Source of the DNA: Synechocystis sp. LKSZ1
Lineage (GTDB): Bacteria > Cyanobacteriota > Cyanobacteriia > Cyanobacteriales > Microcystaceae
DNA: 64,000 nucleotides
Assembly: GCF_040436315.1 (NCBI RefSeq)
Contig: NZ_AP031572.1
Span: 496,001 to 560,000 of the forward strand
Reading direction: 5' to 3'
The notes below the pieces were generated by a model. That model was given only the letters and a program-made list of their open reading frames with translations. It did no database searches and had not been told where the DNA came from. Made by a program: the position numbers and the translations under genes. Shown here piece after piece: positions 53,645 to 63,725 of the stretch. Position 1 is the stretch's first letter; each line of letters begins with the position of its first letter.

Positions 53645-54451
53645 ATGAACCCCCAAGACGTGCCCGTCGAGAATGAACAGTCAGTCTTCCGTACTCACAA
53701 TATTGATATCTACTACGGTGCCTATCGAGCTGTGCGGGACGTCACCCTGGCCATCCCCAAGCATAAAATTACGGCCTTTATTGGCCCCTCTGGCTGTGGC
53801 AAAAGTACGATTCTTCGGTGTTTTAACCGTCTCAACGATTTAGTCCATGGTTTCCGGGTGGACGGGCGCATCGAATACCATGGCCAAGACCTCTACGCCC
53901 CCGATATTGATCCCGTGGCGGTGCGGCGCAGTATCGGCATGGTCTTCCAAAAACCCAACCCCTTCCCTAAAACCATTTTTGACAACGTGGTTTACGGCGC
54001 GCGGGTGAATAAATATCAAGGGGATCTAGAGGAATTGGCGGAGTCTTCCCTGCGACGGGCGGCCCTCTGGGATGAGGTCAAGGATAAGCTCAAGGCCAGT
54101 GGTTTTTCCCTCTCTGGTGGTCAGCAACAGCGTCTCTGCATTGCCAGGGCCATTGCCATGCAACCGGAAGTGTTATTAATGGATGAACCCTGCTCGGCCC
54201 TAGACCCCATTTCTACCCTCAAGGTGGAAGAGTTGATGCATGAACTGAAGGAAAAGTACACCATTATTATCGTCACCCACAATATGCAGCAGGCAACGCG
54301 GGTCGCGGACAAAACGGCCTTTTTCAATGCCGAGGCTACGGGGAAGGGTAATAAGGTGGGCTATCTGGTGGAATTTGACCAAACGGAAGCGATTTTTGGC
54401 AATCCTCAGCAACAGGAAACCAAGGACTACGTCAGTGGCCGTTTTGGCTAG
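53645..54451 (+). CDS. pstB: Phosphate ABC transporter ATPase PstB, copy 1
   Basis: 268 residues. Walker [18 protein letters not shown]-loop [12 protein letters not shown], signature [17 protein letters not shown], Walker [13 protein letters not shown] and H-loop [11 protein letters not shown]. The FNRLND and PNPFPK segments are specific to PstB. It hydrolyses ATP to drive phosphate import. A very similar gene follows 96 bases downstream; the two differ mostly in the N-terminal 20 residues and in surface positions. Confidence 0.95.
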   Translation: MNPQDVPVENEQSVFRTHNIDIYYGAYRAVRDVTLAIPKHKITAFIGPSGCGKSTILRCFNRLNDLVHGFRVDGRIEYHGQDLYAPDIDPVAVRRSIGMVFQKPNPFPKTIFDNVVYGARVNKYQGDLEELAESSLRRAALWDEVKDKLKASGFSLSGGQQQRLCIARAIAMQPEVLLMDEPCSALDPISTLKVEELMHELKEKYTIIIVTHNMQQATRVADKTAFFNAEATGKGNKVGYLVEFDQTEAIFGNPQQQETKDYVSGRFG

Positions 54452-54547
54452 AGCCGATGCCCCCATGAACTTGGCCGAGACATCGACGGCTCATGCTGAC
54501 TTGATGCTTAAGATCTGATCCTCGATAACCAATACCCGATAAAAACG

Positions 54548-55348
54548 ATGGTTACCCCTACCGAAACAATTACTGAAGCCGTGCTCCGGGCCAAAAATGT
54601 CAACGTCTACTATGGCTCCCATCTGGCGGTCAAGAACTGCTCCATTGATATTCCTGAACGGAAAGTGATTGCCTTCATTGGCCCTTCAGGCTGTGGCAAA
54701 AGTACCATGCTCCGCTGTTTTAACCGCATGAACGACCTGGTGGCCAGCGCTCGCATTGAGGGTAATATCACCTACCGTGGCCGGGATATCTACGCCGCCA
54801 GCGTTGATCCGGTGGGCCTACGCAGTTCCATTGGTATGGTCTTCCAAAAAGCTAACCCCTTCCCCAAGTCCATCTACGAAAACATTGCCTTTGGAGCCCG
54901 TCTCAATAATTTTCAAGGGGATATGGATGAATTAGTGGAAACCTCCTTGAAAAAGGCGGCCCTCTGGGATGAAGTTAAAGACAAATTAAAACAGAGCGGC
55001 CTGGCCCTGTCTGGGGGGCAACAACAACGCCTTTGTATCGCTCGGGCCATTGCCGTCCAACCGGAAGTAATCCTGATGGATGAACCCTGCTCGGCCCTGG
55101 ATCCCATTTCGACTCTGAAGGTGGAAGAATTGATCCACGAACTTAAAGAGCAATACACGATTGTGATCGTGACCCACAACATGCAACAGGCCTCACGGGT
55201 ATCGGATTTAACGGCCTTTTTTAATGCTGAAGCAACGGAAAAGGGGGCTAAGGTCGGCTACTTGGTGGAGTACAACGAAACGGAAGTGATTTTCCAGAAT
55301 CCCAGTCAGACAGCAACGCGCGACTACGTCAGTGGCCGTTTTGGCTAA
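54548..55348 (+). CDS. pstB: Phosphate ABC transporter ATPase PstB, copy 2
   Basis: 266 residues with a full set of motifs: [56 protein letters not shown] and [11 protein letters not shown]. The Q-loop reads KANPF where copy 1 reads KPNPF. Two pstB genes in one operon are known in several cyanobacteria; whether they form mixed dimers is not known. No phoU follows. The stop lies four bases from the convergent GGDEF gene. Confidence 0.95.
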   Translation: MVTPTETITEAVLRAKNVNVYYGSHLAVKNCSIDIPERKVIAFIGPSGCGKSTMLRCFNRMNDLVASARIEGNITYRGRDIYAASVDPVGLRSSIGMVFQKANPFPKSIYENIAFGARLNNFQGDMDELVETSLKKAALWDEVKDKLKQSGLALSGGQQQRLCIARAIAVQPEVILMDEPCSALDPISTLKVEELIHELKEQYTIVIVTHNMQQASRVSDLTAFFNAEATEKGAKVGYLVEYNETEVIFQNPSQTATRDYVSGRFG

Positions 55349-55352
55349 GGGC

Positions 55353-56441
55353 CTAGGCCTTGAGCAGAACGTAGCGATTGCGCCCGGCTTGTTTAGCTTG
55401 GTAAAGGGCCTGGTCGGCGAGATCAATCAAGGTCTGTTCTTGGGTAGCGGCCTTGGGACGGGCACTGGCCACGCCAAAGCTGAGGGTGACTTGGGAACTG
55501 ACCTCGGAAGCACTATGGAGGAGATTGCAACTCATCAGGGACTGCTGGATTTTTTCCACCATTTCGATGGCGTTGCTGGGCTTCGTATCAAGGAGAACAA
55601 TCACAAATTCTTCCCCGCCGTAGCGGGCAACAATATCCGTAGCTCGTTTACAGTTACTGCGTAAAATTTGGGCTACCTGGCGCAAGCATCGATCCCCCTG
55701 GGGATGACCATAGGTATCATTGTATTTTTTAAAATAATCAACATCACAGATAATTAACGAAATCCATTTCTGCTCACGGATAGCGTGGTACCAATCCCGA
55801 CTAAAATACTGCTCGAACATACGACGATTGCCGATGCGAGTCAGGGGATCAATAACCGCTAGTTTTTGCAGTTGCCGATTACTCTGCTCAAATAATCTAG
55901 TCGTAAGCTGAAAAATACTGGATTGGCCAATCAGCAATTGATGAATATCCAGCAGTTGATATTGATGCTTTTCTAATTCAACAATAATCGGTTCATCTAG
56001 GAGTTCTCCAGGGCGCATAATTGCCTTTTCTGCCGCCTCTGTAATCAACGTATTCTGAGGCAGAATCAAGTGGGGAATCTGGGCATATTGATAGAGTTGA
56101 AATAAAGAGCGTTGAAGAAAGAGATCAAGACCGTAGGGACGGCTCATTTGCTCTAATAATCGACGCCGGGAAATCATGCCCCGAAAGTCACCGTCCTGAG
56201 TCAGGAGAACCCCGGGAATTTGGGGATTAGCATTCAAGCGTCGGAGGGCAACTCGGCTTTCCTCCTGGCAGGGAAGTTGGCAATTGTGGAGTTTGAGTTG
56301 ACCAATGGTGGACTCCAGATCAAGGATCGGCGGTACCGTTGGCCCTGAGAGCCCATCCAGAAACGCTTGAAATTCCTGCTCCCATGAGAGGTCGTTTAGA
56401 TCAGACATAAGCCGGAGAGGGAATGACCTCGCCCTTATCAT
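55353..56441 (-). CDS. CBS-like/GGDEF diguanylate cyclase
   Basis: About 362 residues. The N-terminal 170 residues contain two CBS-like blocks (PGVLLTQDGDFRGMISRRRLLEQM, described by its core, and PIIVELEKHQYQLLDIHQLLIGQ). The C-terminal GGDEF domain has DPLTRIGNRRMFEQYF, CDVDYFKKYNDTYGHPQGDRCL and an intact RYGGEEF with the I-site RxxD five residues before it. It should synthesise cyclic-di-GMP, with the CBS-like part sensing a nucleotide or other ligand. The ATG at 56441 is favoured by a GGAG six bases upstream; 56447 and 56408 are alternatives. Confidence 0.88.
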   Translation of the reverse strand: MIRARSFPLRLMSDLNDLSWEQEFQAFLDGLSGPTVPPILDLESTIGQLKLHNCQLPCQEESRVALRRLNANPQIPGVLLTQDGDFRGMISRRRLLEQMSRPYGLDLFLQRSLFQLYQYAQIPHLILPQNTLITEAAEKAIMRPGELLDEPIIVELEKHQYQLLDIHQLLIGQSSIFQLTTRLFEQSNRQLQKLAVIDPLTRIGNRRMFEQYFSRDWYHAIREQKWISLIICDVDYFKKYNDTYGHPQGDRCLRQVAQILRSNCKRATDIVARYGGEEFVIVLLDTKPSNAIEMVEKIQQSLMSCNLLHSASEVSSQVTLSFGVASARPKAATQEQTLIDLADQALYQAKQAGRNRYVLLKA

Positions 56442-56500
56442 AACCATCTCCAGGGTTACTAGGGTTAAGCTCAGGTAAAAGACCCCTGACCCCCTGTCGG

Positions 56501-59002
56501 TTAAGCGTCAAGACTGCCCCGCGTCACCCCCAATTGGCTATGGAGTTTGAGTTTACGCCACAGTTGGGTGCCCGAAATTTGACCCGCTAACAGGGCCTGG
56601 TAATCAGCAATGGTTTGTACTACTGTCTCAGGGGATTCTTGCAAAAATTCCAAACGAAAGTAACTGGCCCCCAAGGCCTGCAGACGTTGCATAAATTCTG
56701 CCCCGGTTTGGGCCGTTGCGTTAAAGACGGTATTACGACAACCGGCATCGGCCTGGAGGATATGTTCGGCCCCAGCCCGGTCGCGCAGTTTAACCTCATG
56801 TTTTTCGCAGGGGCGGCCGCAGTTGGTAAAGTCCGTTCCCTCCGAGAGAAAGGCACAAAAGACGCAGTGCTCCATATGAAACATGGGCATGTGTTGATGA
56901 ATGGTGACTTCCCACCAGGCCGGCGGCGATTGTTGGAACAGGGCCAGGAGTTGCTGGCTATTAAGGTCGTAGGAAGCCGTGAGGCGCTCTAGGGCAAGGT
57001 TTTGTTGGAAGTAGTTGGCCGTGATGGGATTGGCAATATTGAAGGAAAAATCGGCTATACAGCGCTCCCCCGCAAAAAACTGAAGCTGATCGACGTTGCG
57101 GAGTAGGTAGCCATCGGCATTGCTGGCCCGAACCTGTTGCAGGATGTAGTTTTCGCTGGGTTTGCTGATGCGGGGTGGAGCCACCCAGAGAGTGGCCTGG
57201 GGATTACTCTCTCTGGCCAGGGCCACAGCGGCCCGATAGGCCCGGGGATCTTCTAGTTCGCAATAAATTGTCCCAATGTCAATTTCTAGAACAGCCCGCA
57301 GTTGCTCTAGATGACGCACTAAAACGATTAGTTGGGGTTGGACAGCGGGGGCTGGAGATGGCGGGGGCAGAAGATCGCGGTAGGTGACGTCAGAACGCAG
57401 TTGCCAGGGGTGGGGACGACGACGTTGCTGTTCCAACTGACTGACGAGGTGGCGGCGGAGTTGGTTGAGTTCCCGGACAGGGAGCATCACCATGCCTTCG
57501 AGATGATTCTGGAGTTGGGCCAACCGAAAGGGGGTATTCCCCAAGCGGCCCAATTGTTGTTGCAGTTTTTCCGTCGTCAGGGGTTGGTTTTGGGCCGGTT
57601 CTAGCGGGCTTTCAGAGATGGCCTGCACAACATGACCCTGGAGGTCTCGGGCCAGCACTCGGAGTGGTTCCCCAACAGCCCCGTACACCTCAAAGGTCAG
57701 GGGTTGCTGATGCCGGATATTTTCGCCGGTGTAGGTCTGGCGCAGTTGTTTATCTAATTCTGGATCATTGGTCTTCCAGAGGTGATCCCCCTTTTTGACC
57801 CGACGCAGATCCACATCCCGACGACCAAAGGTGACAATCGTCTGCTGGCCTTGTTGTTCAATGGCGTAGACCCGTCCGCCCTCTTCCTTTTCCTGGGGAT
57901 GACCGCTATCAAAGACCACCCCATCACCAGCCTTGAGGGGGGCCTGGAGTTGTAAAACGACTTGCTTATCGCGGCTGTCCCGGATTTGACTGACCTGGCC
58001 CAGATAAACCCCCCGCTTTTTGCCAAATCTGGCATGAACCAGGGCCTGATTATTGATGCCCTCTAGCCAGCCGGTAGTGAGGCCGCGAGAAAAGGCCATT
58101 TCCAATTGATACTGGTCGCTGGCCTTGAGTTGGTGTTGCTGACCGGCCTGGAGACGGTCTAGGGCCTGACGATAGACCTGGGTGACACTGGCGACGTATT
58201 CCGGCGTTTTAAGGCGGCCTTCAATTTTGAGGGAAACAACCCCAGTAGCCACCAGTTCTGGTAAAACTGCTAACCCCGCTAAATCCTGGGGACTGAGTAG
58301 GTATTGCCGGCCTCCTAAATCCCAGGGCTGGCCATCCACGATCAGGTCGTAGGGCATCCGACAGGCCTGGGCACATTCTCCCCGATTGGCCGAGCGACCT
58401 CCCAGGGATTCACTGGTGAGACATTGGCCAGAATAGGCGACACAGAGGGCCCCATGGACGAATACCTCTAGAGGGAGGCCCTCTGGAACTTGGATCTTAC
58501 GAATATCCTTGAGGGAACATTCCCGCGCTAAAACCACCAAGTTACAGCCTAGGCCCTGGGCAAAAGCGACCCCAGCCCGGCTGGTAATGGTCATCTGGGT
58601 AGAGCCATGGATGGGAAAATCGGGAGAGAGGTGGCGGATCAGCCGGCAGAGGCCCACATCCTGCACAATAGCTGCATCCACCCCAGCGCTAATCAGGGAA
58701 CGGAGATAGGCCTCCACGGCGGCCAATTCCGAAGGAAAAATTAAGGTATTGAGGGTGACATAGCCCTTGACGCCTCGCCCGTGCAAAAAGGCCATCAATT
58801 CTGGCAGATCGGCCACGGTAAAATTGTCGGCCCGCATCCGCGCATTGAATTTTTCCAGACCAAAGTAGATGGCATCGGCTCCATTTTCCACCGCGGCCCT
58901 GGCGCAGTCCCAGTTGCCCGCTGGGGCCAGGAGTTCCGGCATTCTAGAACCGGCAAGGGAGGAAGCATCTAACAGAGGGGAGAGGGGCAAGCTTGACGTC
59001 AT
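56501..59002 (-). CDS. U32 family protein (RlhA/TrhP-like RNA hydroxylation)
   Basis: 833 residues. The U32 domain begins MPELLAPAGNWDCARAAVENGADAIYFG (only the first part quoted as a match) and has the cysteines of the family at AYSGQCL, GECAQACR and later HCVFCAFLSEGTDFTNCGRPCEKHEV (ligand Cys set). A central DUF3656-like region links the parts. Long U32 proteins of this type resemble RlhA, which makes 5-hydroxycytidine in 23S rRNA; shorter ones (TrhP) act in tRNA 5-hydroxyuridine synthesis. The older peptidase name is probably wrong. Which RNA is modified here is not certain. Confidence 0.85.
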   Translation of the reverse strand: MTSSLPLSPLLDASSLAGSRMPELLAPAGNWDCARAAVENGADAIYFGLEKFNARMRADNFTVADLPELMAFLHGRGVKGYVTLNTLIFPSELAAVEAYLRSLISAGVDAAIVQDVGLCRLIRHLSPDFPIHGSTQMTITSRAGVAFAQGLGCNLVVLARECSLKDIRKIQVPEGLPLEVFVHGALCVAYSGQCLTSESLGGRSANRGECAQACRMPYDLIVDGQPWDLGGRQYLLSPQDLAGLAVLPELVATGVVSLKIEGRLKTPEYVASVTQVYRQALDRLQAGQQHQLKASDQYQLEMAFSRGLTTGWLEGINNQALVHARFGKKRGVYLGQVSQIRDSRDKQVVLQLQAPLKAGDGVVFDSGHPQEKEEGGRVYAIEQQGQQTIVTFGRRDVDLRRVKKGDHLWKTNDPELDKQLRQTYTGENIRHQQPLTFEVYGAVGEPLRVLARDLQGHVVQAISESPLEPAQNQPLTTEKLQQQLGRLGNTPFRLAQLQNHLEGMVMLPVRELNQLRRHLVSQLEQQRRRPHPWQLRSDVTYRDLLPPPSPAPAVQPQLIVLVRHLEQLRAVLEIDIGTIYCELEDPRAYRAAVALARESNPQATLWVAPPRISKPSENYILQQVRASNADGYLLRNVDQLQFFAGERCIADFSFNIANPITANYFQQNLALERLTASYDLNSQQLLALFQQSPPAWWEVTIHQHMPMFHMEHCVFCAFLSEGTDFTNCGRPCEKHEVKLRDRAGAEHILQADAGCRNTVFNATAQTGAEFMQRLQALGASYFRLEFLQESPETVVQTIADYQALLAGQISGTQLWRKLKLHSQLGVTRGSLDA

Positions 59003-59015
59003 AAAAATACTTAGT

Positions 59016-59040
59016 CTTGAGATATCTATTGTCTCTCAAG
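59016..59040 (-). terminator. Hairpin between the secreted-protein gene and the U32 gene
   Basis: CTTGAGA (59016-59022) and TCTCAAG (59034-59040) pair perfectly. On the minus strand the hairpin follows the gene ending at 59168 and is followed some eight bases later by a short T run (TATTTTT) just before the U32 start. It is a weak terminator candidate or a leader structure of the U32 mRNA. Confidence 0.3.
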
Positions 59041-59167
59041 GGCATCCTAGGTTGACGTTAACCAATGGACACAGAAATAACAAGCGTCCTTGAACTCGGC
59101 CCCTCAGCAACACAGGATATGGGGACAGTAGAAATCTTGTTCACTGTTAAGAGGTCAATGCCCCTAC

Positions 59168-60142
59168 TCAGCGAATAGATTGTACACCGCTCCAACTCCG
59201 ACTGATGACTTGGCCATAGGTGGCGACAGTATTGCTGGCGGATAGATAGCTTTGACCATTGAGGGCCACACTCACCACAGCAGCATCCTCTTCTCCTAAG
59301 GTATTGGTTTGGAAGAGAACCTGTCCTGGGGCTGACTGATTCCAACCCAAAAGTGTCGTACTCATTTCTGCTCCATCCTCCAAGAGGCCCCCCTGGGAGG
59401 AAATAGAAGCTAGGGAAAGACTTGGCGTTAGAGCCTGCAGGGTTTTGGCTGTTCGTGTTTCCTGACTCCACACCACACCATAGTCCAAAATATCCGACGT
59501 ACTCAAGGCCCCTTCTACTTGACGAGCCAAAAGGTGATCTCCCTGGGCTGACCAGGAGGCCGGCAACAGAATGGAAATTACCCCCTCGACTTCTTCGCTA
59601 TCTTCCCCCACCTGCTGGAGATAATGGGCAATGGGAGAATCGGCCCGAATCACCTGCAAGGCCCCTGTTGCCAGGTCTTCTAGAAACATGACGCTCACCA
59701 CCTTCGAGCGGTAGAGTTCCGGCTCGGCTCGCAGCTCAATGCGGCTGTAGGCGGCGTACTTGCCATCGGGAGAAACCAGGGCCGGACTGCGATAGTAGCG
59801 GAGTCCTGACTGCCCTTTATCTGCGTATTCCTGCTGGGTAGTGGTGATCCAATGCCAGGGGATGGGGTAGGGACTATTGAGGGGATCTTCGTTTGCCGGG
59901 AGCTCTCCGGCCTCTAAGCTCGGACTGCCGACAACGGCTGGTGCAGACAGGGCCGGTGTTAGAATCGCCTGGGTCGATTCATCTCGCGACATTGGGGTGG
60001 ACGGCTCAAGGGCAAGCGTGGGATTGAGCGCAGGGAAGGCCTGGGCCACGGACGCAACGGTAGGAATCAGGAGCATAGAGGCTAGGGTTATCACAGAGGA
60101 CAGGCGAGAGAAGGAGGGTCTCCAAGAGCCAAGGGTCAACAT
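59168..60142 (-). CDS. Exported protein of unknown function
   Basis: 324 residues with an N-terminal signal peptide (VITLASMLLIPTVASVAQA). A Pro/Ser/Thr-rich linker precedes a domain with YPIPWHWI, RYYRSPALVSPDGKYAAYSRIELRAEPEL and HYLQQVGEDSEEVEGVISILLPASW. The PALVSPDGKYAAYS strand pattern resembles a TolB/PD40 beta-propeller blade, but only a few blades fit in this length. Proteins of this design are conserved in cyanobacteria with no assigned role. A 137-residue overlapping frame on the same strand is a shadow. Confidence 0.75.
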   Translation of the reverse strand: MLTLGSWRPSFSRLSSVITLASMLLIPTVASVAQAFPALNPTLALEPSTPMSRDESTQAILTPALSAPAVVGSPSLEAGELPANEDPLNSPYPIPWHWITTTQQEYADKGQSGLRYYRSPALVSPDGKYAAYSRIELRAEPELYRSKVVSVMFLEDLATGALQVIRADSPIAHYLQQVGEDSEEVEGVISILLPASWSAQGDHLLARQVEGALSTSDILDYGVVWSQETRTAKTLQALTPSLSLASISSQGGLLEDGAEMSTTLLGWNQSAPGQVLFQTNTLGEEDAAVVSVALNGQSYLSASNTVATYGQVISRSWSGVQSIR

Positions 60143-60394
60143 GGGTAATACGCTCGGTGGCTAGGGGGCGGGGCACCATGTCTGTGTAGGGAAGCCATGG
60201 CGCTGGGCATTATTTTTAGGATTGCTAAAACTGTAGTCTGACTAGGGACAGAGATGTTCCAGCTTCTGGCCTGAGCTTTACATTTCTTTTCTTTGTGTGG
60301 GGCCTAATGAGTGGGGCTTTCGCTAAAGGGAGTACAGACCCGGAATCGGTTTATACTGAGGCCTGTGCTTTGATCTATCCCGAGTGCCATTGCC

Positions 60395-61447
60395 ATGACC
60401 CTCGCCATGAATGCTATTCATCCCGTTCTTTGGGGAGCCGATCAGGTTCTCCTCATCGACCAAAACCGTTTACCCCAAACGTACTGCCAAGTTGCTATCT
60501 CCGACTACGAGGCCATGGCTCAGGCCATTAAAACCATGGTGGTGCGGGGCGCCCCGGCCTTAGGGATTGCCGGGGCCTATGGGCTGTACCTGGGGGCCAG
60601 GGCCATTCAGACGGAAGAACTGGGGGTTTTCCTCGCCCATCTGGAATTTATTGCGGATACCCTGCGGCAGACTCGGCCTACGGCGGTTAACCTTTCCTGG
60701 GCCATTGAGCAGATGCTGAATGTTGCCTATACCAGTGGTGAGGACGTGGCCATTGTTAAAGAGAAGCTCTTGGCCCAGGCCCACCAGATCCGGGAGGCTG
60801 ATCTGCAAACCTGCCAGGCCATTGGTGAGCATGGCCTCAATGCTTTACCACCCCGTCCCGAAAAATTAACTATTTTAACCCACTGCAATGCCGGGGCCTT
60901 GGCCACTGCCGGCTATGGTACGGCCCTGGGGGTAATTCGCTCGGCTTGGGCCGCTGGCCGTCTAGCTCGGGTCTATGCGGATGAAACCCGGCCCCGCTGT
61001 CAGGGCGCTAAGTTGACGGTCTGGGAATGTGTGCAGGAGGGAATTCCCGTCACGTTGATCACCGATAGTATGGCGGCCCACTGTCTGCAACAGCGACGCA
61101 TTGATGCGGTAGTAGTCGGGGCCGACCGCATTGCCCGCAATGGTGATACGGCCAATAAAATTGGCACCTATAGCTTAGCGGTGCTTTGCATGATGCACAA
61201 TGTACCTTTCTACGTGGCCGCTCCCCTCTCTACGGTGGACTTTCGCCTCCAGGATGGCACTCAGATTCCCATTGAAGAAAGGGATCCCAGCGAAATTTAT
61301 CAGATCGGAGACACCCGCCTCTGTCCTGAGGGGGCCGATTTCTATAATCCCGCCTTCGATGTGACCCCAGCCCAACTGATCACCGCCATCATCACCGAAC
61401 GAGGGGCCCTTGAACCTAGCCAACTCCTTACTCTTCAAGGTGAATGA
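60395..61447 (+). CDS. mtnA: S-methyl-5-thioribose-1-phosphate isomerase
   Basis: 350 residues. The eIF2B-related fold shows [16 protein letters not shown], the catalytic cysteine in [31 protein letters not shown] and the catalytic Asp in [20 protein letters not shown]. It isomerises 5-methylthioribose-1-phosphate to the ribulose form in methionine salvage. No other salvage gene is adjacent. The ATG at 60395 is used; a second ATG at 60407 is possible. The next gene overlaps its stop by four bases (ATGA). Confidence 0.95.
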   Translation: MTLAMNAIHPVLWGADQVLLIDQNRLPQTYCQVAISDYEAMAQAIKTMVVRGAPALGIAGAYGLYLGARAIQTEELGVFLAHLEFIADTLRQTRPTAVNLSWAIEQMLNVAYTSGEDVAIVKEKLLAQAHQIREADLQTCQAIGEHGLNALPPRPEKLTILTHCNAGALATAGYGTALGVIRSAWAAGRLARVYADETRPRCQGAKLTVWECVQEGIPVTLITDSMAAHCLQQRRIDAVVVGADRIARNGDTANKIGTYSLAVLCMMHNVPFYVAAPLSTVDFRLQDGTQIPIEERDPSEIYQIGDTRLCPEGADFYNPAFDVTPAQLITAIITERGALEPSQLLTLQGE

Positions 61448-61974
61448 CCATGACTACTGAACTGTCCTTTGAAGCGGCTCTGGCGGCCAGCCAAACCCTG
61501 GTAACGGCCATGGCGGAGCAGACCCTGACCGCTGACCAAATTCAAGATCAAGTAGCCCAGTTAGTTCAGAGTGAAACAGGGGCCAGGGGCTTTTTTGTTA
61601 CCTACCTGACGGGGCCCGATTGGGTCGAGCCGCCACCAGCTTTTATCCTCCAGGCCTTGGCCCAATCCCCGGAGATTGTGAGCGAACTGCTAGTGAAAAA
61701 CCTGGCGATGGCCACGGCCATGGCCCTGACCCACCGCCGCAACCAGGATGAAACCAATGCCCAAGGCTCCGACCAAGTCCAACGACGCACCCAGGCCTTG
61801 CTCCTGGCCCTGGCCCTACCCCCCATGCAAGAAAAACTTCAGCAACTGGCCCAGAGCATTGAACAGCCAACGGGGGCCTACCAAGATTTTTTAGCCCGCT
61901 GGGGTTATGATTCCGAACAAAAACAGGTTATTCTCCAGGCCCTGACGCCAGTTTTGGCCAGTTTCTCTCGTTAA
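61444..61974 (+). CDS. Conserved-looking helical protein coupled to mtnA
   Basis: 176 residues, mostly helical, no signal peptide or membrane helix and no family I can name. Features include [21 protein letters not shown] near residue 45 and a long helix [17 protein letters not shown]. Translational coupling to mtnA suggests coexpression, but no salvage-enzyme motif is present. Its stop overlaps the stop of the convergent crtH gene by four bases. Confidence 0.7.
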   Translation: MTMTTELSFEAALAASQTLVTAMAEQTLTADQIQDQVAQLVQSETGARGFFVTYLTGPDWVEPPPAFILQALAQSPEIVSELLVKNLAMATAMALTHRRNQDETNAQGSDQVQRRTQALLLALALPPMQEKLQQLAQSIEQPTGAYQDFLARWGYDSEQKQVILQALTPVLASFSR

Positions 61975-63470
61975 AGGCCCAAATCAACGGCAATGCGATG
62001 GCCACAAGCAAACCCGGAAAAGGCTACAGCGTTGAGGCCCTGGCCCGGAAAGGTACTATCCCCTACACAGTAAAGGCCGGGTATCTGCGTCCGGTTAAAG
62101 GGCATTCCCAGCAGACCCGGTAATTTTCGTTGTGGGATTGGGCCGTAGGTGCCATCTTGCCGACCCAGAAAACGACGATGGGTACGGGGCGTTCCCACTT
62201 CCTGATAATCCAGCCCTACACTCAGATCCGGAAAGAGGGCCTCTAGGCGCTGGATGACTCGCTCCGCTGCCTGCTCTTTTTGGGACTGATAGGCTTGGGG
62301 AGAAAGGCCCTGCCAGGCCTGCAACCAACTGGGGGTAAAGGCATGGATAATGTGATGTCCTGGGGGAGCCAGGCTCGGATCAAGGAGCGTAGGAATAGAG
62401 ACAAACAGGGTTCCCTGCTCGGCCTCCAGGTCGTCCCAGTCCTCCAAGAGAATATGGTGACATTCCGTACCGGGGGGCAAAACATTCGCCTGAACCCCTA
62501 AATGTAAACTCAGAAAACTGGGGGATTTTTGATAGCGTTGTTGCCAGCGTTTTTCCTGGTTCGGGGCCTGTTCCGGGGCCAATAATTGCTCAAAGGTATC
62601 CCAGCGGGTGGCATTGGAGACAATGCGCGGAGCGAAGTATTGTTCTCCGTTGGCTAATTGCACCCCCACGGCCCGTTGGTCCTCCGTCAGAATTTTGGTT
62701 ACCCGGGCCTTGTAGCGAATCGTTCCCCCGGTTTTTTCTAGGCCCTCCACCAGCTTCTGGGCAATTTTGCCGACCCCGCCTTTGGGATAGTTGATGCCCC
62801 CGTAGTGGCGATCAGAAAACACCATGCCCGCATTGATCATAGGCGTCCGTTCCGCAGGCACCACCGACCAGCAATAGCATTCCATGTCGATAAACTTCAG
62901 CAGTTGGGGATTGCGCAGATAGCGCCGGGCAATATCACCCACATTTTGGGGAAGATATTTCACCAGGCCAAGACAGGCCAGAGGATGCTGGAAAAAGACC
63001 CGCAGGAGGTAGCGGGGTTCCTCCAGGGAGAGCAGTTCCATAGCATTGAGGCAGTTAAAGACCTGCCAACATTCATCGTAGAAGCGACGAATCCCCTCGG
63101 CTTCTTCCGGAAAATGCTGGCTTAATTCTTGCAAAAACTTCTCATAGTCTCGGTGGACTTTTAGATCCAGGCCCTGGGGTAGGTGGTAATGGATTTGCAC
63201 CGGATCGGGGATCGTCTCCAGGGCCATACCGACGGCATCGAGGGCCCGTGTTAACAAGTTAGTTGTACCTTGCTGGCCAAAGCCAAAAATCATAGAGGCC
63301 CCCACATCGAAGCGATAGCCTTGTCGTTCAAAATAACCTGCACTACCGCCGGGAATCAGATAACGTTCTAGAACTAATACTTTCGCGCCTTTAGCAGTGA
63401 GTTGGGTCGCCGTGACCAACCCACCAATACCCGAGCCAATCACAATTACGTCGTAGTCAGAGGACTGCAT
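61971..63470 (-). CDS. crtH: Carotenoid cis-trans isomerase CrtH (CrtISO)
   Basis: 499 residues from the ATG at 63470 (MQSSDYDVIVIG); the frame runs 21 codons further upstream without support. The FAD dinucleotide fold VIGSGIGGLVTATQL starts the protein, and the C-terminal carotenoid-oxidoreductase signature is seen as GLYCVGDSTFPGQGLNAVAFSG. NINYPKGGVGKIAQKLVEGL-type residues (here GGINYPKGGVGKIAQ) distinguish CrtISO from phytoene desaturase CrtI. It converts poly-cis-lycopene to all-trans-lycopene in the dark, at the thylakoid or plasma membrane. Length matches the cyanobacterial enzyme (about 500). Confidence 0.93.
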   Translation of the reverse strand: MQSSDYDVIVIGSGIGGLVTATQLTAKGAKVLVLERYLIPGGSAGYFERQGYRFDVGASMIFGFGQQGTTNLLTRALDAVGMALETIPDPVQIHYHLPQGLDLKVHRDYEKFLQELSQHFPEEAEGIRRFYDECWQVFNCLNAMELLSLEEPRYLLRVFFQHPLACLGLVKYLPQNVGDIARRYLRNPQLLKFIDMECYCWSVVPAERTPMINAGMVFSDRHYGGINYPKGGVGKIAQKLVEGLEKTGGTIRYKARVTKILTEDQRAVGVQLANGEQYFAPRIVSNATRWDTFEQLLAPEQAPNQEKRWQQRYQKSPSFLSLHLGVQANVLPPGTECHHILLEDWDDLEAEQGTLFVSIPTLLDPSLAPPGHHIIHAFTPSWLQAWQGLSPQAYQSQKEQAAERVIQRLEALFPDLSVGLDYQEVGTPRTHRRFLGRQDGTYGPIPQRKLPGLLGMPFNRTQIPGLYCVGDSTFPGQGLNAVAFSGFACGHRIAVDLGL

Positions 63471-63725
63471 ACACTCCAGTGCCCATAAATATTTGCTGAC
63501 TGTCCAGTGTAGGCCAAAAAAAGAGAGGGACAACCCGTTATCATACCGAGCAATCCCACCTACTGAATCCTTGAGAAGAGAACACTGTAAAAAATCATGG
63601 AGCTAAATGAGAATTTATGTCAACTTGCTGAAATGAAATTTTTCCAAAATCCCCGAGTGATGGCGATAGGGAGAGGAAGGCTATACGCTAAACTTCAGAT
63701 CAAGGTTCTCTTTGCGGAAGGTATT

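Noticed and set aside
59058-59471. 137-residue minus-strand frame overlapping the exported protein gene
   Set aside because: It overlaps the signal-peptide-bearing gene in a different frame and has no coherent domain.
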